Assembly (NCBI GenBank): GCA_943788775.1
Contig: CALSRO010000007.1
Span: 1-64,000, forward strand
Direction of reading: 5' to 3'
DNA from: an uncultured Flavobacteriales bacterium
GTDB taxonomy: Bacteria; Bacteroidota; Bacteroidia; Flavobacteriales_G; Salibacteraceae
Length of the DNA: 64,000 nucleotides
The number at the start of each line of letters is the position of its first letter. Within the stretch, counting starts at the first letter, position 1. Shown here piece by piece: positions 26,034 through 36,321 of the stretch. Position numbers and translations under genes: made by a program. Below the pieces are notes generated by a model that was not told the origin of the DNA, searched no databases, and was given only the letters and a program-made list of their open reading frames with translations.

Positions 26034-26838
26034 TTAGTCATTAAAAATTTGAGTCTTTGTGCTATCCGCAACAAAACCTACCTCAATGAAGTTGCGCATC
26101 CAACCCGCATTGTCATTTCGATAAATAGCCAAAGAATAAGCTTGTCCTTCCTGAAGTCGAGCATCTGATAATGTGGGGGTAAAGTTCTTTGTGACGTTTC
26201 TTAAATTGTGGAAAAGGAAACTCAAATTATCAGTTTCTACTGCGCAAAATGGAATTCCGGTTTGGTCTTTAATTATGACTAGGTTTTTCCAAGGTTCATC
26301 GATTCCTGCACCGCTCCAATTGATGTATGCCCGCCCACCTGAAGTGGTCTCGATTTCTAAATCTGTGATGAATTTTGTATTTGTGCTTTGGATATCAGAC
26401 CGTAGCACTATCGAAGGACTGATATAGAGTGAATCACCAGCTAGAAAGCTTACCCTAGCCAACCTTGGGCGATTATCATTTGTATACTTAATCGCGAATT
26501 TTCCGAATAAACCTCCGGACTCAATCTGGACTTCTTGATTCGATGTTCTGAAGAGCTCTAAGCTGTCCTGATATTGCACCGAGTCGCAAATATGAAGCTG
26601 AATATCCGAGGCATTTATGGGGAGAGAGACTCTGATGTGGATTTGTCGTTGATCCGTTTCCCGCTCAAATGCCGGATGATTGCCAGCATGCAACCACACA
26701 TTATTGGTAGTTTTTTCAGAATTAAAATACCCGATGTATTCCGCCAATTGAGATGGTGAAGTAGGGGTGGAGTACAGTTGGATCCTTTTCACAACTCAGC
26801 AAAAGAAATATACCGATAATGAGTGTTAGTTTGTTCAT
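26034..26838 (-). pseudogene. Lipoprotein partner of TonB receptor, DUF4249-like, N-terminal frameshift
   Basis: The start at 26838 overlaps the receptor stop as TAATG and gives a clear lipoprotein signal (MNKLTLIIGIFLLLSCE). The body of the protein (about 250 residues, beta-rich, with GGLFGKFAIKY and YINWSGAG) lies in another frame. Removing one A from the AAAA run just after the lipid cysteine joins the two. DUF4249 lipoproteins are usually encoded directly downstream of TonB receptors of this type. Position, lipid anchor and size fit, but I cannot confirm the family from sequence motifs. It probably sits at the outer membrane with the receptor. Confidence 0.55.
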
Positions 26839-29426
26839 TAGAATTTCACAACCAATTTAGCATTAACACGCCTTCCCGTCAAATAGTTTGGGACGCCATA
26901 TTCAATATTTCGTGAATCTTTAATCCACAAGTAGCTGATCGTGTTGTTCACCGCGAGAAGGTTAAACACCTCTAAACTGAACCAAGCCGATTTAATGTAG
27001 TTCATGGCTGGAAATTTAGACTCCTTTCCTTCCTCTTTCAAGCGAGCACTAAAGCCAATATCCACTCTTCGGTAGGGTGGCATTCTAAATACATCCTTAT
27101 ATCGCGTATAGCTAGGAGGACCTGTTGGTAAACCAGTGCCAACTATGATGCTTAGATGCATTTGAATGAATTCATAGTTTGGAAGATAATCCTGGAAAGT
27201 AAGGGCGAAATTCATTCGCTGATCAGTAGGTCTTGGAATCGCTCCTGGGTAAATGGTTGTGCTGTCAATGGTTTGGTCGTATTTAATAGGAGAACCAATA
27301 GCAGTATCGTCAAATGCAGTAAAATACATTTGATACTGATCGTTTTTTATGTCTTCCATTGTTTTCATGAAAGAAAGGCTCAGAAACGATTCGATCCCCT
27401 TGACAAATTGTCCATTCAGTTTTAAATCAATTCCAGTGGCATAACCCGATGCATTATTATCTGCATAGTAGCGTATTCTAACGTTATCTAATTCATAGGG
27501 AATTATGTTTTCCAATTGCTTGTAATATGCCTCACCCACAAATTTGAATTGTCGCTTCAACATCCTAAAATTGTGATCTGCTCCAATGACATAATGGATG
27601 GAAGTTTGTGCTCTGATAGCAGGATTGACCTGTCCGAATAAATCGCGCATTTCTCTGTAGAAAGCTGGTTGATGATAATAACCCCAACTTGCTCTAAAAA
27701 GCCAATCTCTGTTGTGATAAATGGTTGTATCGCCAAGGTCTAAAGTGTCGGCCCAATCCGGTTTAAATGCAGCTTGTAATCGCGGACTCACTGTGGTCTC
27801 ATTGTTCAAATCCCAATAATTAAATCGAGTGCCGGCTGTGAAATACATATCGCTGTGATTAATATCAAAGTGCCAGTCGCGCTGCACATATCCCATCACT
27901 CGATTTGTAGCGATATGGTTGTAAGAGCGAATGGTCTCGAATAAATTCACATCCTCGCCATCATAGGGCACAGAAAAACCAACGGAGTCAATCATACTCC
28001 ATTCACTCAACTCGTCTTTAATGTCATCCCGTTGGTATCTTAACCCCCAAAGCCAGGCGTGCTGGTTTGGCTTGAATTCTCCTTGAATTTCGGTTGATAT
28101 AACCGAGGCATCTAAATAGTTTCGAGCGTGATCGAGATATGATCCCGTTCCGATTATAAAAGCTTCATCTCCAAAGCTTTCTTTGCTTAAATCGGTTTCA
28201 AGTTCTGATAGACGATAGGATGCTTCAATATCAAAAGTTTCCGATTCCAATGACCTGAAAGCTGAGGTAATCCATCGAATTTTAGTGTCATAACGGGGAG
28301 TCCACGTAGTGGTGAAAGCTCCGAACCCAGTACGATAATCGTCCACTTCCTGTCCATCAAAAAAGGCGTTCAATCCTATCGCACTTCCTATTGTGCCGAA
28401 GCTTGCCTGCCTGTTTTCTGGCCTAAACTGATATTTGTTTTGAGAGTAATTTCCGAGGAATGAAACTTCCCATTCTGTATTGATAGAATAAGTAAGGTAG
28501 GTCTGATAATCAATGAAAGAAGGTCGATATGCCCCTTGAACGTCTGTTGAGGCCAATAAATATTGGTTGGTGAAATATCGGAATCCATGTAATTGGGTGA
28601 ATCTCTTGTTATCTGAGGCGTTTTCTAAGTGAACATTTGCTCCAAGTAGTCCTGCCGAAACGGAACCAGCGAACTTCTCAGGCTTTTTATAGGTGATGTC
28701 AAGTACACTAGACATTTTGTCCCCATACTTCGCTTCAAATCCACCTGAGGAGAAACTTATATCCTCTACTAAGTCACCGTTCACAAAGCTTAATCCTTCC
28801 TGTTGACCGCTGCGCACGAGAAAAGGTCGATAAACTAAGATGCCATTTACGTAGATTAAATTCTCATCAAAGTTTCCCCCGCGCACTGAATACTGTGAAC
28901 TCAGTTCGTTGTTGGTTGATACACCTAGCGCCCGACTGGGCAGCAAGGATTCCACGCTGCCGGTGATAGACGGATTCAAACGAACATCACCAACTTCGAT
29001 GATTCGCATTGGTTTTTCTCGAAAACGCTCTTCAGTAAACACGAACTCCTTTCCTATCATAGCTTCGCTCACCATTTTTAGATTACGTTCTTCTACAGCA
29101 CCTTCGTCTAAATTCAAGGTCAGTTCAAAACTTGAGTATGAAACATGATTAAATAGAACAGTTACATCCCTGTTTGCGGGAATTTCAAGACTGTAGTTGC
29201 CATTTTCGTTGGATGTAGTTGCAAAGCCAGTTCCGGGCACACCAATGTCAGCATATGCAATTGGCTCATTTTCATCACCTTTAAGTACACCTTTTACCGT
29301 AGCTGTCTGTGCAAGAGCGAAGTTCGCAACCACAAAAAGGACGGTTGTAAGTAGTATTTGTTTCAATAAAATCAATGAATAGACCCGCTTACTTTTTCTC
29401 TTTGAATTTGCCCTTTTTCCATGCAT
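26838..29426 (-). CDS. TonB-dependent receptor with carboxypeptidase-like N-terminal domain
   Basis: About 862 residues. The signal sequence ends at NFALAQ. A carboxypeptidase regulatory-like domain follows (TATVKGVLKGDENEPIAYADIGVPG), then a plug domain (SRALGVSTNNELSSQYSVRGGNFDENLIYVNG) and a long beta barrel ending in the usual aromatic pattern (VNAKLVVKF). It imports an unknown substrate using TonB. ATG 29426 gives a long, very basic leader; TTG 29375 or 29366 would give a compact signal peptide and avoid overlapping the repaired end of the upstream gene. Confidence 0.88.
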   Translation of the reverse strand: MHGKRANSKRKSKRVYSLILLKQILLTTVLFVVANFALAQTATVKGVLKGDENEPIAYADIGVPGTGFATTSNENGNYSLEIPANRDVTVLFNHVSYSSFELTLNLDEGAVEERNLKMVSEAMIGKEFVFTEERFREKPMRIIEVGDVRLNPSITGSVESLLPSRALGVSTNNELSSQYSVRGGNFDENLIYVNGILVYRPFLVRSGQQEGLSFVNGDLVEDISFSSGGFEAKYGDKMSSVLDITYKKPEKFAGSVSAGLLGANVHLENASDNKRFTQLHGFRYFTNQYLLASTDVQGAYRPSFIDYQTYLTYSINTEWEVSFLGNYSQNKYQFRPENRQASFGTIGSAIGLNAFFDGQEVDDYRTGFGAFTTTWTPRYDTKIRWITSAFRSLESETFDIEASYRLSELETDLSKESFGDEAFIIGTGSYLDHARNYLDASVISTEIQGEFKPNQHAWLWGLRYQRDDIKDELSEWSMIDSVGFSVPYDGEDVNLFETIRSYNHIATNRVMGYVQRDWHFDINHSDMYFTAGTRFNYWDLNNETTVSPRLQAAFKPDWADTLDLGDTTIYHNRDWLFRASWGYYHQPAFYREMRDLFGQVNPAIRAQTSIHYVIGADHNFRMLKRQFKFVGEAYYKQLENIIPYELDNVRIRYYADNNASGYATGIDLKLNGQFVKGIESFLSLSFMKTMEDIKNDQYQMYFTAFDDTAIGSPIKYDQTIDSTTIYPGAIPRPTDQRMNFALTFQDYLPNYEFIQMHLSIIVGTGLPTGPPSYTRYKDVFRMPPYRRVDIGFSARLKEEGKESKFPAMNYIKSAWFSLEVFNLLAVNNTISYLWIKDSRNIEYGVPNYLTGRRVNAKLVVKF

Positions 29427-30028
29427 TTACGAATTGTGCCCAAGCAACAGGGTTCAATAAATTTCCACTAGGCATTTGACCTTGTTGGTATAAACGCGTG
29501 TATTCTCGTTGTATTGCCAAAGCAGAATTGGCTTGGGCACTTATTGGCACCCCCCTGGATTGCCATTCTTACATCTTCGTTGGTTAGGTTGGCAAAAGCT
29601 CGGTCGTAATCATCTTGCGTGGTGTTTAGCGTCAAGAATGACTGACGAAATTGTTCTCGACTAGGCCATGGATAGACCTCCATGGTAGGCAGTAAAAGGG
29701 TGTCGCGTTGCAACATTTGAATCATGGAGTATCTTGTGTCAGATAGCGTGTCCTCGATTCTAACAGTTGCCTCAGTGTACCCAACGCTCTTAAACTCGAT
29801 AGTGTCATTCTTTCGCACGACCAGCGAGAAAAAACCAAAATAGTCACACATTGTTCCACGATTAGATCCCTTGATCATCACGCTAGTAAACGGAACTGGT
29901 GTTAGGCTATCTCCAGAAACGACCACTCCAGATAGTTGTAAAAGGTCCTTGCTTGGGTCATCCTGTGCTATTCCTTTAAATCCATTGGTTAAAATGAATA
30001 AAGCACATATGAATTTTAAAAAACGCAT
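29389..30028 (-). pseudogene. Secreted carboxypeptidase-like domain protein, one frameshift
   Basis: A signal peptide (MRFLKFICALFILTNGFKGIAQ) is followed by a carboxypeptidase regulatory-like domain (LQLSGVVVSGDSLTPVPFTSV; GFFSLVVRKNDTIEFKSVGY). The protein then loses sense after NEDVRMAIQGG. Removing one G from the G6 run (C6 at 29550-29555 on the plus strand) continues with VPISAQANSALAIQREYTR and ends KKGKFKEKK at 29389, giving about 212 residues. Proteins with this domain and a YPWPSREQF motif are common next to M23 peptidases and TonB receptors in Bacteroidota. Function unknown. Confidence 0.65.
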
Positions 30029-30031
30029 ATC

Positions 30032-31705
30032 TTATCGTTTATAGAATGTTCCTTCAAATGTGGCAACATTTCCTGCCATATCGACAACTCGAAGAGATAA
30101 ATGTTGTTCCTCGGATTTGCTGGTGAATTCCATTGGGTTTATAAATAGTAAGTTTTCTTTGGGTTCATACTCAGCTAAAACCCATTTTCCATCCACATGG
30201 ACTTCAAACTTTTCAATACCACTCAAATTATCTTGAATGTCAAATGTCACAGATGAATTAGAGACGTTCATCCCGTTCCTAAAGTTACCAAGTCGAATAA
30301 CTGGTGGTGTCACATCTGCCGTTAATCCAAATGTCCCGAAGGATTTAGATTCTGCACTCAGCCAATTTCCATTCCTTTTTGTCACCAAGACTCTGGATAC
30401 CTTACCGCTGCTATTCATAAGGCCTATTAACTCACCTTTTCTTTGTTCTGGAGAGTAGATCTGAATTGAAAATGGCTTTTGAATCGGTATTTGACGCCTT
30501 AGTATTTCCAGGGTATTCTCGCCTTCATTTAATGACAACTCAACGTTATCATAAAGTGCACCACGAGGTATGTGTATTTTATACTTATCGCTTTCATAAA
30601 AATAATCGATGTTCCATGGTATTAATTCAGAGTTATCCTCTCTAGTCTTTGTTGTTGTTGTTGAGTTACTCGATATGGTGAATTCTAAGGTGGTTGAATT
30701 TCCTGAAAAATCTGATGCTACTATTCGCACCTCATGCTGTCCTTCGATTAGATTGAGATAGCCGTTATTTTTAAACCACACGTTTTCTAGTGAATTGCCC
30801 GGTAGCCGATATAGTCGCATAAATCGTTGACTGGTTCTGTAATAATGTTCATAATCGATTAATGCATTCATATATCGACTTTGATCAAAAGGAATAGAGT
30901 CAGCTACAAATCGTCCATACTTTTGACCATCAATAAAGCATTCCAATAGAAAGATCCCATTTCTATTTGCGGCTCCATCTTGTTGGTCATATCCGCTTAT
31001 TTCAATTCCAATTTCACCGGAAGTTTCAATCTGAGCATGACCTGCAATTTTTCCTGAACTGACACGGAATCTTTGAGTTGTGCTGCGACCTTCAACCTTG
31101 CTTTCAGGTTTTAATGGAACAATTGCAACGGCCTCGATTACCGGATCCTTTTGATCGGATAATGGAAATTGAAACAACAGTGGATTTCTAGGCACTTCAG
31201 AATCGGTTTCTCGGACTTCGAAATGAACATGGGGTCCTCCCGAACCACCAGTATTACCCGAGTAAGCGATAATCTGGTCTTCCTTTACTATCAAATCTAG
31301 TTTACCAGGAGACACATCAATTGCAAAGGACTCTTGTTCGTATTGAATCCTTCTGGCATATCGCTTTATACTGTCATTAAGTTGGTCTAAGTGTCCGAAC
31401 AAAGTTGTGTAACCATTTTCATGGGTGATGTATACCGCTTTGCCATAACCGTAGGGCGAAATTTTAATTCTGCTGACATATCCTGGTGCAACAGAATGAA
31501 CAGGAAGTCCAGTTTTACCTCCAGTTTTTAGATCCAGTCCAGCATGAAAGTGATTTGGTCGTAACTCTCCGAAATTTCCAGATAAGATGGGTGTTATTTC
31601 AAGTGGGTTCTTAGCATTGAAATCAGAATCTTGGCACTTCAATTCAGTCATCGCATGAATGAATACTACAAATATTAACCATGAAATAATGTGAGTTCTA
31701 GCCAT
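30032..31705 (-). CDS. M23 family metallopeptidase
   Basis: A 557-residue secreted protein. The peptidase core is N-terminal: FHAGLDLKTGGK (first zinc ligands His and Asp) and GGPHVHFEVRE (catalytic and third-ligand His). LytM-type enzymes cut peptidoglycan cross-links. About 350 further residues form Ig-like beta domains. The order peptidase then large C-terminal region is a known Bacteroidota architecture. First gene of a leftward operon that continues with the carboxypeptidase-like protein, the TonB receptor and its lipoprotein. Confidence 0.85.
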   Translation of the reverse strand: MARTHIISWLIFVVFIHAMTELKCQDSDFNAKNPLEITPILSGNFGELRPNHFHAGLDLKTGGKTGLPVHSVAPGYVSRIKISPYGYGKAVYITHENGYTTLFGHLDQLNDSIKRYARRIQYEQESFAIDVSPGKLDLIVKEDQIIAYSGNTGGSGGPHVHFEVRETDSEVPRNPLLFQFPLSDQKDPVIEAVAIVPLKPESKVEGRSTTQRFRVSSGKIAGHAQIETSGEIGIEISGYDQQDGAANRNGIFLLECFIDGQKYGRFVADSIPFDQSRYMNALIDYEHYYRTSQRFMRLYRLPGNSLENVWFKNNGYLNLIEGQHEVRIVASDFSGNSTTLEFTISSNSTTTTKTREDNSELIPWNIDYFYESDKYKIHIPRGALYDNVELSLNEGENTLEILRRQIPIQKPFSIQIYSPEQRKGELIGLMNSSGKVSRVLVTKRNGNWLSAESKSFGTFGLTADVTPPVIRLGNFRNGMNVSNSSVTFDIQDNLSGIEKFEVHVDGKWVLAEYEPKENLLFINPMEFTSKSEEQHLSLRVVDMAGNVATFEGTFYKR

Positions 31706-31846
31706 GTTTTTGTTAGCGCGAAAGTATCAATCGACCTTGTGGTATAGGTCCAAACATTTTTAAGCTTTTAAACAATGGACTCGAATATTTTATAAATATT
31801 TGAGCGGCTCAACGTGAGTTGAGATTCTTTCAGTAATTTTTTGATT

Positions 31847-32137
31847 GTGAATGATTTAAGTGAAACCGTTGAAACCCTTGCTAAAAAGACTGAGTCGCTC
31901 ATTGGCGCTCTGAATGGTGCGAAGGATAAAATGAAATCACAGGAGAGTGAAATTCTGAGGTTGAGGGGGAAATTACAATCCTCCGCCAATGAAATGGAAA
32001 AGCTGAAGGAAGATAATAAAGTGCTGAAAATGGCTGCGGCTTTCAAAGGTGACGAGAAGGTCGTCTCTGAAACCAAGCGAAAAATCAGCCAAATGGTGCG
32101 GGAAATAGACTGTTGTATAGCCCAATTGAACGATTAA
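31847..32137 (+). CDS. Small coiled-coil protein upstream of zapA (ZapB-like)
   Basis: About 96 residues, almost entirely coiled coil (LSETVETLAKKTESLIGAL, KMKSQESEILRLRGKLQSS, MEKLKEDNKVLKMAAAF). It ends 4 bases before zapA. In Bacteroidota a coiled-coil gene routinely precedes zapA and may act at the division ring like ZapB. There is no ATG: GTG 31847 gives MNDLSETVE, while TTG 31841 is two codons longer. Confidence 0.65.
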   Translation: MNDLSETVETLAKKTESLIGALNGAKDKMKSQESEILRLRGKLQSSANEMEKLKEDNKVLKMAAAFKGDEKVVSETKRKISQMVREIDCCIAQLND

Positions 32138-32141
32138 TAAA

Positions 32142-32429
32142 ATGAGCGAACTATCCATAAAAGTTTCAATCGCAAATCGAGTGTATCCACTTTCTGTTCT
32201 GATGGAAGAAGAGGAAGAGGTAAGAAAGGCCGCGGCCTACATAAATGAGCGAATTAAAGCATTGGAATCGAGTTTTGCTGTAAAGGATAAATTGGATCTT
32301 TTTGCGATGTTAGCCTTAGAGTTAACACTTGAAAAGGGACATGGTAAGGAAGAATTAGTTAATCAGAAAGTTTCTGATCGCCTTACTCAATTGATCGATC
32401 GTATTGACTCGGAACTAGCAACAAAATAG
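32142..32429 (+). CDS. zapA: Cell division protein ZapA
   Basis: A 95-residue ZapA, an FtsZ-bundling protein at the division ring. The N-terminal beta region (SIKVSIANRVYPLSVLMEEE) and AAAYINERIKAL are typical, followed by a dimerising helix (LDLFAMLALELTLE). Zap-6S RNA-rny is a known gene order in Flavobacteriia. Confidence 0.85.
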   Translation: MSELSIKVSIANRVYPLSVLMEEEEEVRKAAAYINERIKALESSFAVKDKLDLFAMLALELTLEKGHGKEELVNQKVSDRLTQLIDRIDSELATK

Positions 32430-32447
32430 TTGTTCTTTTAAAATATT

Positions 32448-32653
32448 CCCGCATAAACCTTTTGGTTTTGTAACCTGAACATTTATAACGCTGGGGCGAA
32501 TCTTAGCGATAGTAAGGGCAGGCCTGTTTACCTCGATTTATTTCGGGGGATTTTCCAATTTATTGGAAGACACTGGACGTCCGCGCTGTTGGGATAGCTC
32601 CAATTCTTAGCTTTTCAGGAGGTTACAATTCTCCCGGTTTATGCGGGTTTTTT
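32448..32653 (+). ncRNA. ssrS: 6S RNA, 6S-Flavo type
   Basis: The zapA-rny gap holds a folded RNA closed by a perfect 12-bp stem: CCCGCATAAACC (32448-32459) with GGTTTATGCGGG (32636-32647), then six T as a terminator. Inside, the arms are largely self-complementary with a central open region around 32500-32600. Position after zapA, length of about 206 bases, long closing helix and built-in terminator fit 6S RNA, which binds the housekeeping RNA polymerase and dampens transcription. The assignment rests on synteny and structure, not a covariance search. Confidence 0.75.
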
Positions 32654-32669
32654 AATTCAAAAAAATCAC

Positions 32670-34205
32670 ATGATATTAGAAATTGTATTAGTAATTATTG
32701 GTCTTGCAATTGGAGCTGGACTTACCTATGTGGGCTTAAAAAAGGGAGTCGATGCCGACAAAAAACGCATCATTTCTGAGGCCGAAGCCGAGGGAGAAAG
32801 AATCAAAAAAGACAAGTTGATTCAAGCCAAAGAAAAATTTGTTCAGCTAAAATCCGAACATGAGAAGGCCATTCTCGAAAAAGATAAAAAAATGAGTGAG
32901 GCCGAGGGACGAATTAAACAGAAGGAGAATAGCCTAAACAATAAACTAGCTGAAGTCAATAAAAGGGATCAAAAGCTAGATAACATTAGGCAGAATCTGG
33001 AGAGGCAGCTTGAAACCAATCAGAAAAAGCAAGAAGAATTGGATAAGCTTCATTCGAAGCATGTGAAACAATTAGAAGCGTCTAGCAATCTTTCAGCAGA
33101 AGATGCCACAGAACAACTGAAAGAAGTGTTGATTAGCGAGGCAAAAACCCAGGCTATGGGTACAATTAAGGACATTGTAGATGAAGCTAAGATCAATGCC
33201 AGTCGCGATGCCAAGAAGATTGTGGTAGAAACAATTCAACGAATTGCTACCGAACAAGCCATTGAAAACTCCGTCTCCGTTTTTAACATCGAAAATGATG
33301 ACGTAAAGGGCAGAATAATTGGACGGGAAGGTCGAAACATTCGTGCATTAGAAGCGGCAACAGGAGTTGAAATAATTGTAGATGACACCCCAGAGGCCAT
33401 CATACTATCTTGCTTTGATCCTATTAGGCGAGAGATAGCGCGTCTTTCCTTACATCAATTGGTAACTGATGGAAGGATTCATCCAGCACGAATTGAAGAG
33501 GTTGTAACCAAGACTCAAAAGAGATTGGACGAGGAAATTGTTGAAACTGGAAAACGTACCTGTATTGATTTGAATATTCACGGACTACACCCAGAGTTAA
33601 TTCGAATGGTGGGAAGAATGAAATATCGATCATCCTATGGCCAAAACCTATTGAAGCACAGTAGAGAGGTAGCTAATCTTTGCGCAACGATGGCTGCAGA
33701 ACTCGGATTGAATGCTAAGGTGGCTAAACGAGCCGGATTGCTTCACGATATCGGAAAAGTACCAGACGAGGAAAGCGAATTACCACACGCATTGCTTGGG
33801 ATGAAGTTGGCGGAGAAATACAATGAAAAGCCCGATGTATGCAATGCAATTGGAGCTCACCATGATGAAATTGAAATGACAACTCTAATATCACCTGTTG
33901 TTCAGGTTTGTGATGCAATCAGCGGAGCACGACCAGGTGCAAGACGCGAGATTGTTGAAGCATACATTCAACGGATCAAGGATTTGGAGAATCTAGCCAT
34001 GGGTTATGAAGGTGTAACAAAGGCATTTGCTATTCAGGCGGGTCGAGAGCTGCGAGTGATGGTCGAAAGTGAAAAAGTGAAGGATGGAGATGTGGAAAAG
34101 TTGGCGTTCGAAATCTCTGAGAAAATTCAAGACGAGATGACTTACCCTGGTCAAGTAAAGATTACGGTAATCAGAGAAACAAGAGCCCAAGCTGTAGCAA
34201 GATAG
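32670..34205 (+). CDS. rny: Ribonuclease Y
   Basis: A 511-residue endoribonuclease that starts mRNA decay at the membrane. It has an N-terminal membrane helix ([21 protein letters not shown]) and a coiled coil to about residue 155. A KH domain follows ([19 protein letters not shown]), then an HD domain with its metal ligands in HSREVANL and LLHDIGK. Length is usual. It begins 16 bases after the 6S terminator, so it probably has its own promoter or reads through. Confidence 0.95.
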   Translation: MILEIVLVIIGLAIGAGLTYVGLKKGVDADKKRIISEAEAEGERIKKDKLIQAKEKFVQLKSEHEKAILEKDKKMSEAEGRIKQKENSLNNKLAEVNKRDQKLDNIRQNLERQLETNQKKQEELDKLHSKHVKQLEASSNLSAEDATEQLKEVLISEAKTQAMGTIKDIVDEAKINASRDAKKIVVETIQRIATEQAIENSVSVFNIENDDVKGRIIGREGRNIRALEAATGVEIIVDDTPEAIILSCFDPIRREIARLSLHQLVTDGRIHPARIEEVVTKTQKRLDEEIVETGKRTCIDLNIHGLHPELIRMVGRMKYRSSYGQNLLKHSREVANLCATMAAELGLNAKVAKRAGLLHDIGKVPDEESELPHALLGMKLAEKYNEKPDVCNAIGAHHDEIEMTTLISPVVQVCDAISGARPGARREIVEAYIQRIKDLENLAMGYEGVTKAFAIQAGRELRVMVESEKVKDGDVEKLAFEISEKIQDEMTYPGQVKITVIRETRAQAVAR

Positions 34206-34215
34206 ACTGATTTAA

Positions 34216-35205
34216 ATGATTGAAAGAAAAATCACTGATTCGAGAGTCTTGGTTACAGGTGTAGCTGGTTTTATTGGTTCCAATTTATCTGCTGATCTTT
34301 TGCAAAATGGCAATCAAGTAATTGGCCTAGACAGTTTTATTACCGGTAAGAAAGCAAACCTTCAGGCTCTTTTAAGAGATTCAAATTTCACCTTCGTTGA
34401 GGGTGACATAAGAGATAAGGCAACTTGCGATAGCGTTTGCAAAGGAGTAGATTATGTACTTCATCAGGCAGCTCTGGGTTCCGTGCCGAGAAGTATAGAA
34501 GATCCATTTCGAACAAATGACATTAATATTAATGGCTTTTTGACCATGCTAATTGCAGCCAGAGACGCCAAAGTAAAGCGCTTCGTGTATGCGACTAGTA
34601 GTTCTGTTTATGGTACCGAAAAGCGACTACCGAAAGTAGAAGAGAAAATTGGTGAACCGCTTTCACCTTATGCTATTACTAAGAGTGTCAATGAACAATA
34701 TGCTAAAGTTTTTGGGCAGCTCTATGACATTGAAACCATTGGATTGCGATACTTCAATGTGTTTGGGGCACAACAAGATCCGGACGGAGCTTATGCTGCA
34801 GCTATACCCAAATTCATACGGCAGTTTGTACGGCATGAGTCACCAGTAATACATGGTGATGGAACTCAGTCGAGGGACTTCACATATATTGACAATGTCA
34901 TCCAGGCCAATAATTTGGCGGCAATATCCACCAATCCTGATGCTCATAATGAGGTTTTTAACGTTGCGTTTGGGGAAAGCACCAATTTGGATGAACTTGT
35001 GCAATTATTACAAGAATTGCTTTCCGAATTTGATCCTAAAATTGCGAATGTTGAAATCAAGTATGGTCCAGAAAGAATAGGGGATGTAAGACACAGCTTA
35101 GCTTCGATAGTGAAATCAACCACTCTATTAGGATATAAGCCTGAGCAAGACCTACGTTCAGGCCTCGAAAAGGCAATTGCTTGGTATTGGGAGAACCTTC
35201 ATTAA
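34216..35205 (+). CDS. UDP-N-acetylglucosamine 4-epimerase-like SDR (WbpP/TviC type)
   Basis: A 329-residue extended short-chain dehydrogenase. The NAD motif is GVAGFIGSNL, the catalytic YxxxK appears as YAITK, and ATSSSVYGTEKRLPK and QDPDGAYAAAIPKFI are typical of WbpP/TviC UDP-hexose 4-epimerases. It makes UDP-GalNAc or a related sugar for the polysaccharide locus that begins here. It starts 10 bases after rny. Confidence 0.85.
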   Translation: MIERKITDSRVLVTGVAGFIGSNLSADLLQNGNQVIGLDSFITGKKANLQALLRDSNFTFVEGDIRDKATCDSVCKGVDYVLHQAALGSVPRSIEDPFRTNDININGFLTMLIAARDAKVKRFVYATSSSVYGTEKRLPKVEEKIGEPLSPYAITKSVNEQYAKVFGQLYDIETIGLRYFNVFGAQQDPDGAYAAAIPKFIRQFVRHESPVIHGDGTQSRDFTYIDNVIQANNLAAISTNPDAHNEVFNVAFGESTNLDELVQLLQELLSEFDPKIANVEIKYGPERIGDVRHSLASIVKSTTLLGYKPEQDLRSGLEKAIAWYWENLH

Positions 35206-35257
35206 TACTTTAGCTGCAAATAAAAATCATTTACGTTTGCCCTGATTTAAAGAGATC

Positions 35258-36277
35258 ATGAATAAAGTAACATTTGCCGTTATCGGCTTCGGCCATATTG
35301 GAAAGAAACATGCAATTATGGTGCATGGTACACCGAACAGTGACTTGCTAGCTATTGTTGACACTGATGAAGAGAAACGGAGAGTAGCCTCAGAAACATA
35401 TCCTGATATTAAGGTATTTGATTCCATCGAATCAATGTTCAGTAATGATATTCTACCTGACGTTGTGAATATCTGTACTCCTAATGGATACCATGCCAGT
35501 CAGGCCATTGAGGTATTGGAACAGAAATCTCACGTGGTTATTGAAAAGCCAATGGGGTTGACTCGACAAGAATGTGAAGAGGTGATCTTTAAGTCATTGC
35601 AGGTTTCAAGACACGTATTTTGTGTCAAGCCAAAACAGGTACAGTCCATCCTCAAAATGGTTAAAGCAAGTGGTTGATCAAGACCTATTAGGGGAGATCA
35701 ATATGGTGCAATTGAGTTGTTACTGGAATCGCGATGCTCGTTATTACAAAGCAGGAGGGTGGAAAGGCACACAAGAATTGGATGGTGGCGTGTTTATTCA
35801 CTCAATTCAGTCATTTCATTGACATAATGTATTGGTTATTCGGTGATATTCACAACATAGTAGCTAAGAGCAATAACTTCAACCATAAAGAAGCGACAGA
35901 ATTTGATGATTCAGGTTTAGTTCAATTTGAGTTTGTGAATGGAGGATTCCGGTTCTATAAATTACTCTACTAGTATTTGGAATATGAATTTTGAGAGTAG
36001 CATCATCGTGATAGGCGAGAAGGGAACAGTAAAGGTTAGCGGTCAGTACATGGATCAACTAGAGTATTGTGACATAGAAGGATATGAGATGCCTGTTCTT
36101 GATCCTCCAAACCCTCCTAACGATTATGGAGATTACAAAGGAAGTGCCGCCAATCACCATTATGTAATCGAAAATGTGATTAATGTGCTTACAGGCAAAT
36201 CACAGATTTCTACCAATGCCTTAGAAGGAATGAAAGTTGTTGAAATGATTGAGCGAATTCATCGAAAGCAGATGTGA
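35258..36277 (+). pseudogene. Gfo/Idh/MocA oxidoreductase (WlbA-like), three frameshifts
   Basis: NAD-dependent sugar oxidoreductase. The N-terminus has the Rossmann fold (FAVIGFGHIGKKHAIMVHG) and the EKP catalytic motif (VVIEKPMGLT). Conserved sequence then jumps frames near 35630 (extra C), 35793-35795 (extra T) and 35947-35948 (extra T). Repaired, it reads through NRYSPSSKWLKQVV, GGVLFTQFSHFIDIMYWLFGD and GSGSINYSTSIWNMN and gives about 339 residues. The wording resembles WlbA/WbpB, which oxidise UDP-GlcNAcA at C3 in 2,3-diamino-sugar synthesis, but no downstream acetyl- or aminotransferase is in the window. Confidence 0.75.
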
Positions 36278-36321
36278 TAGATGAATTGAACGCTTTGTAA
36301 TAACCTTGTTATTGTCGGGAT

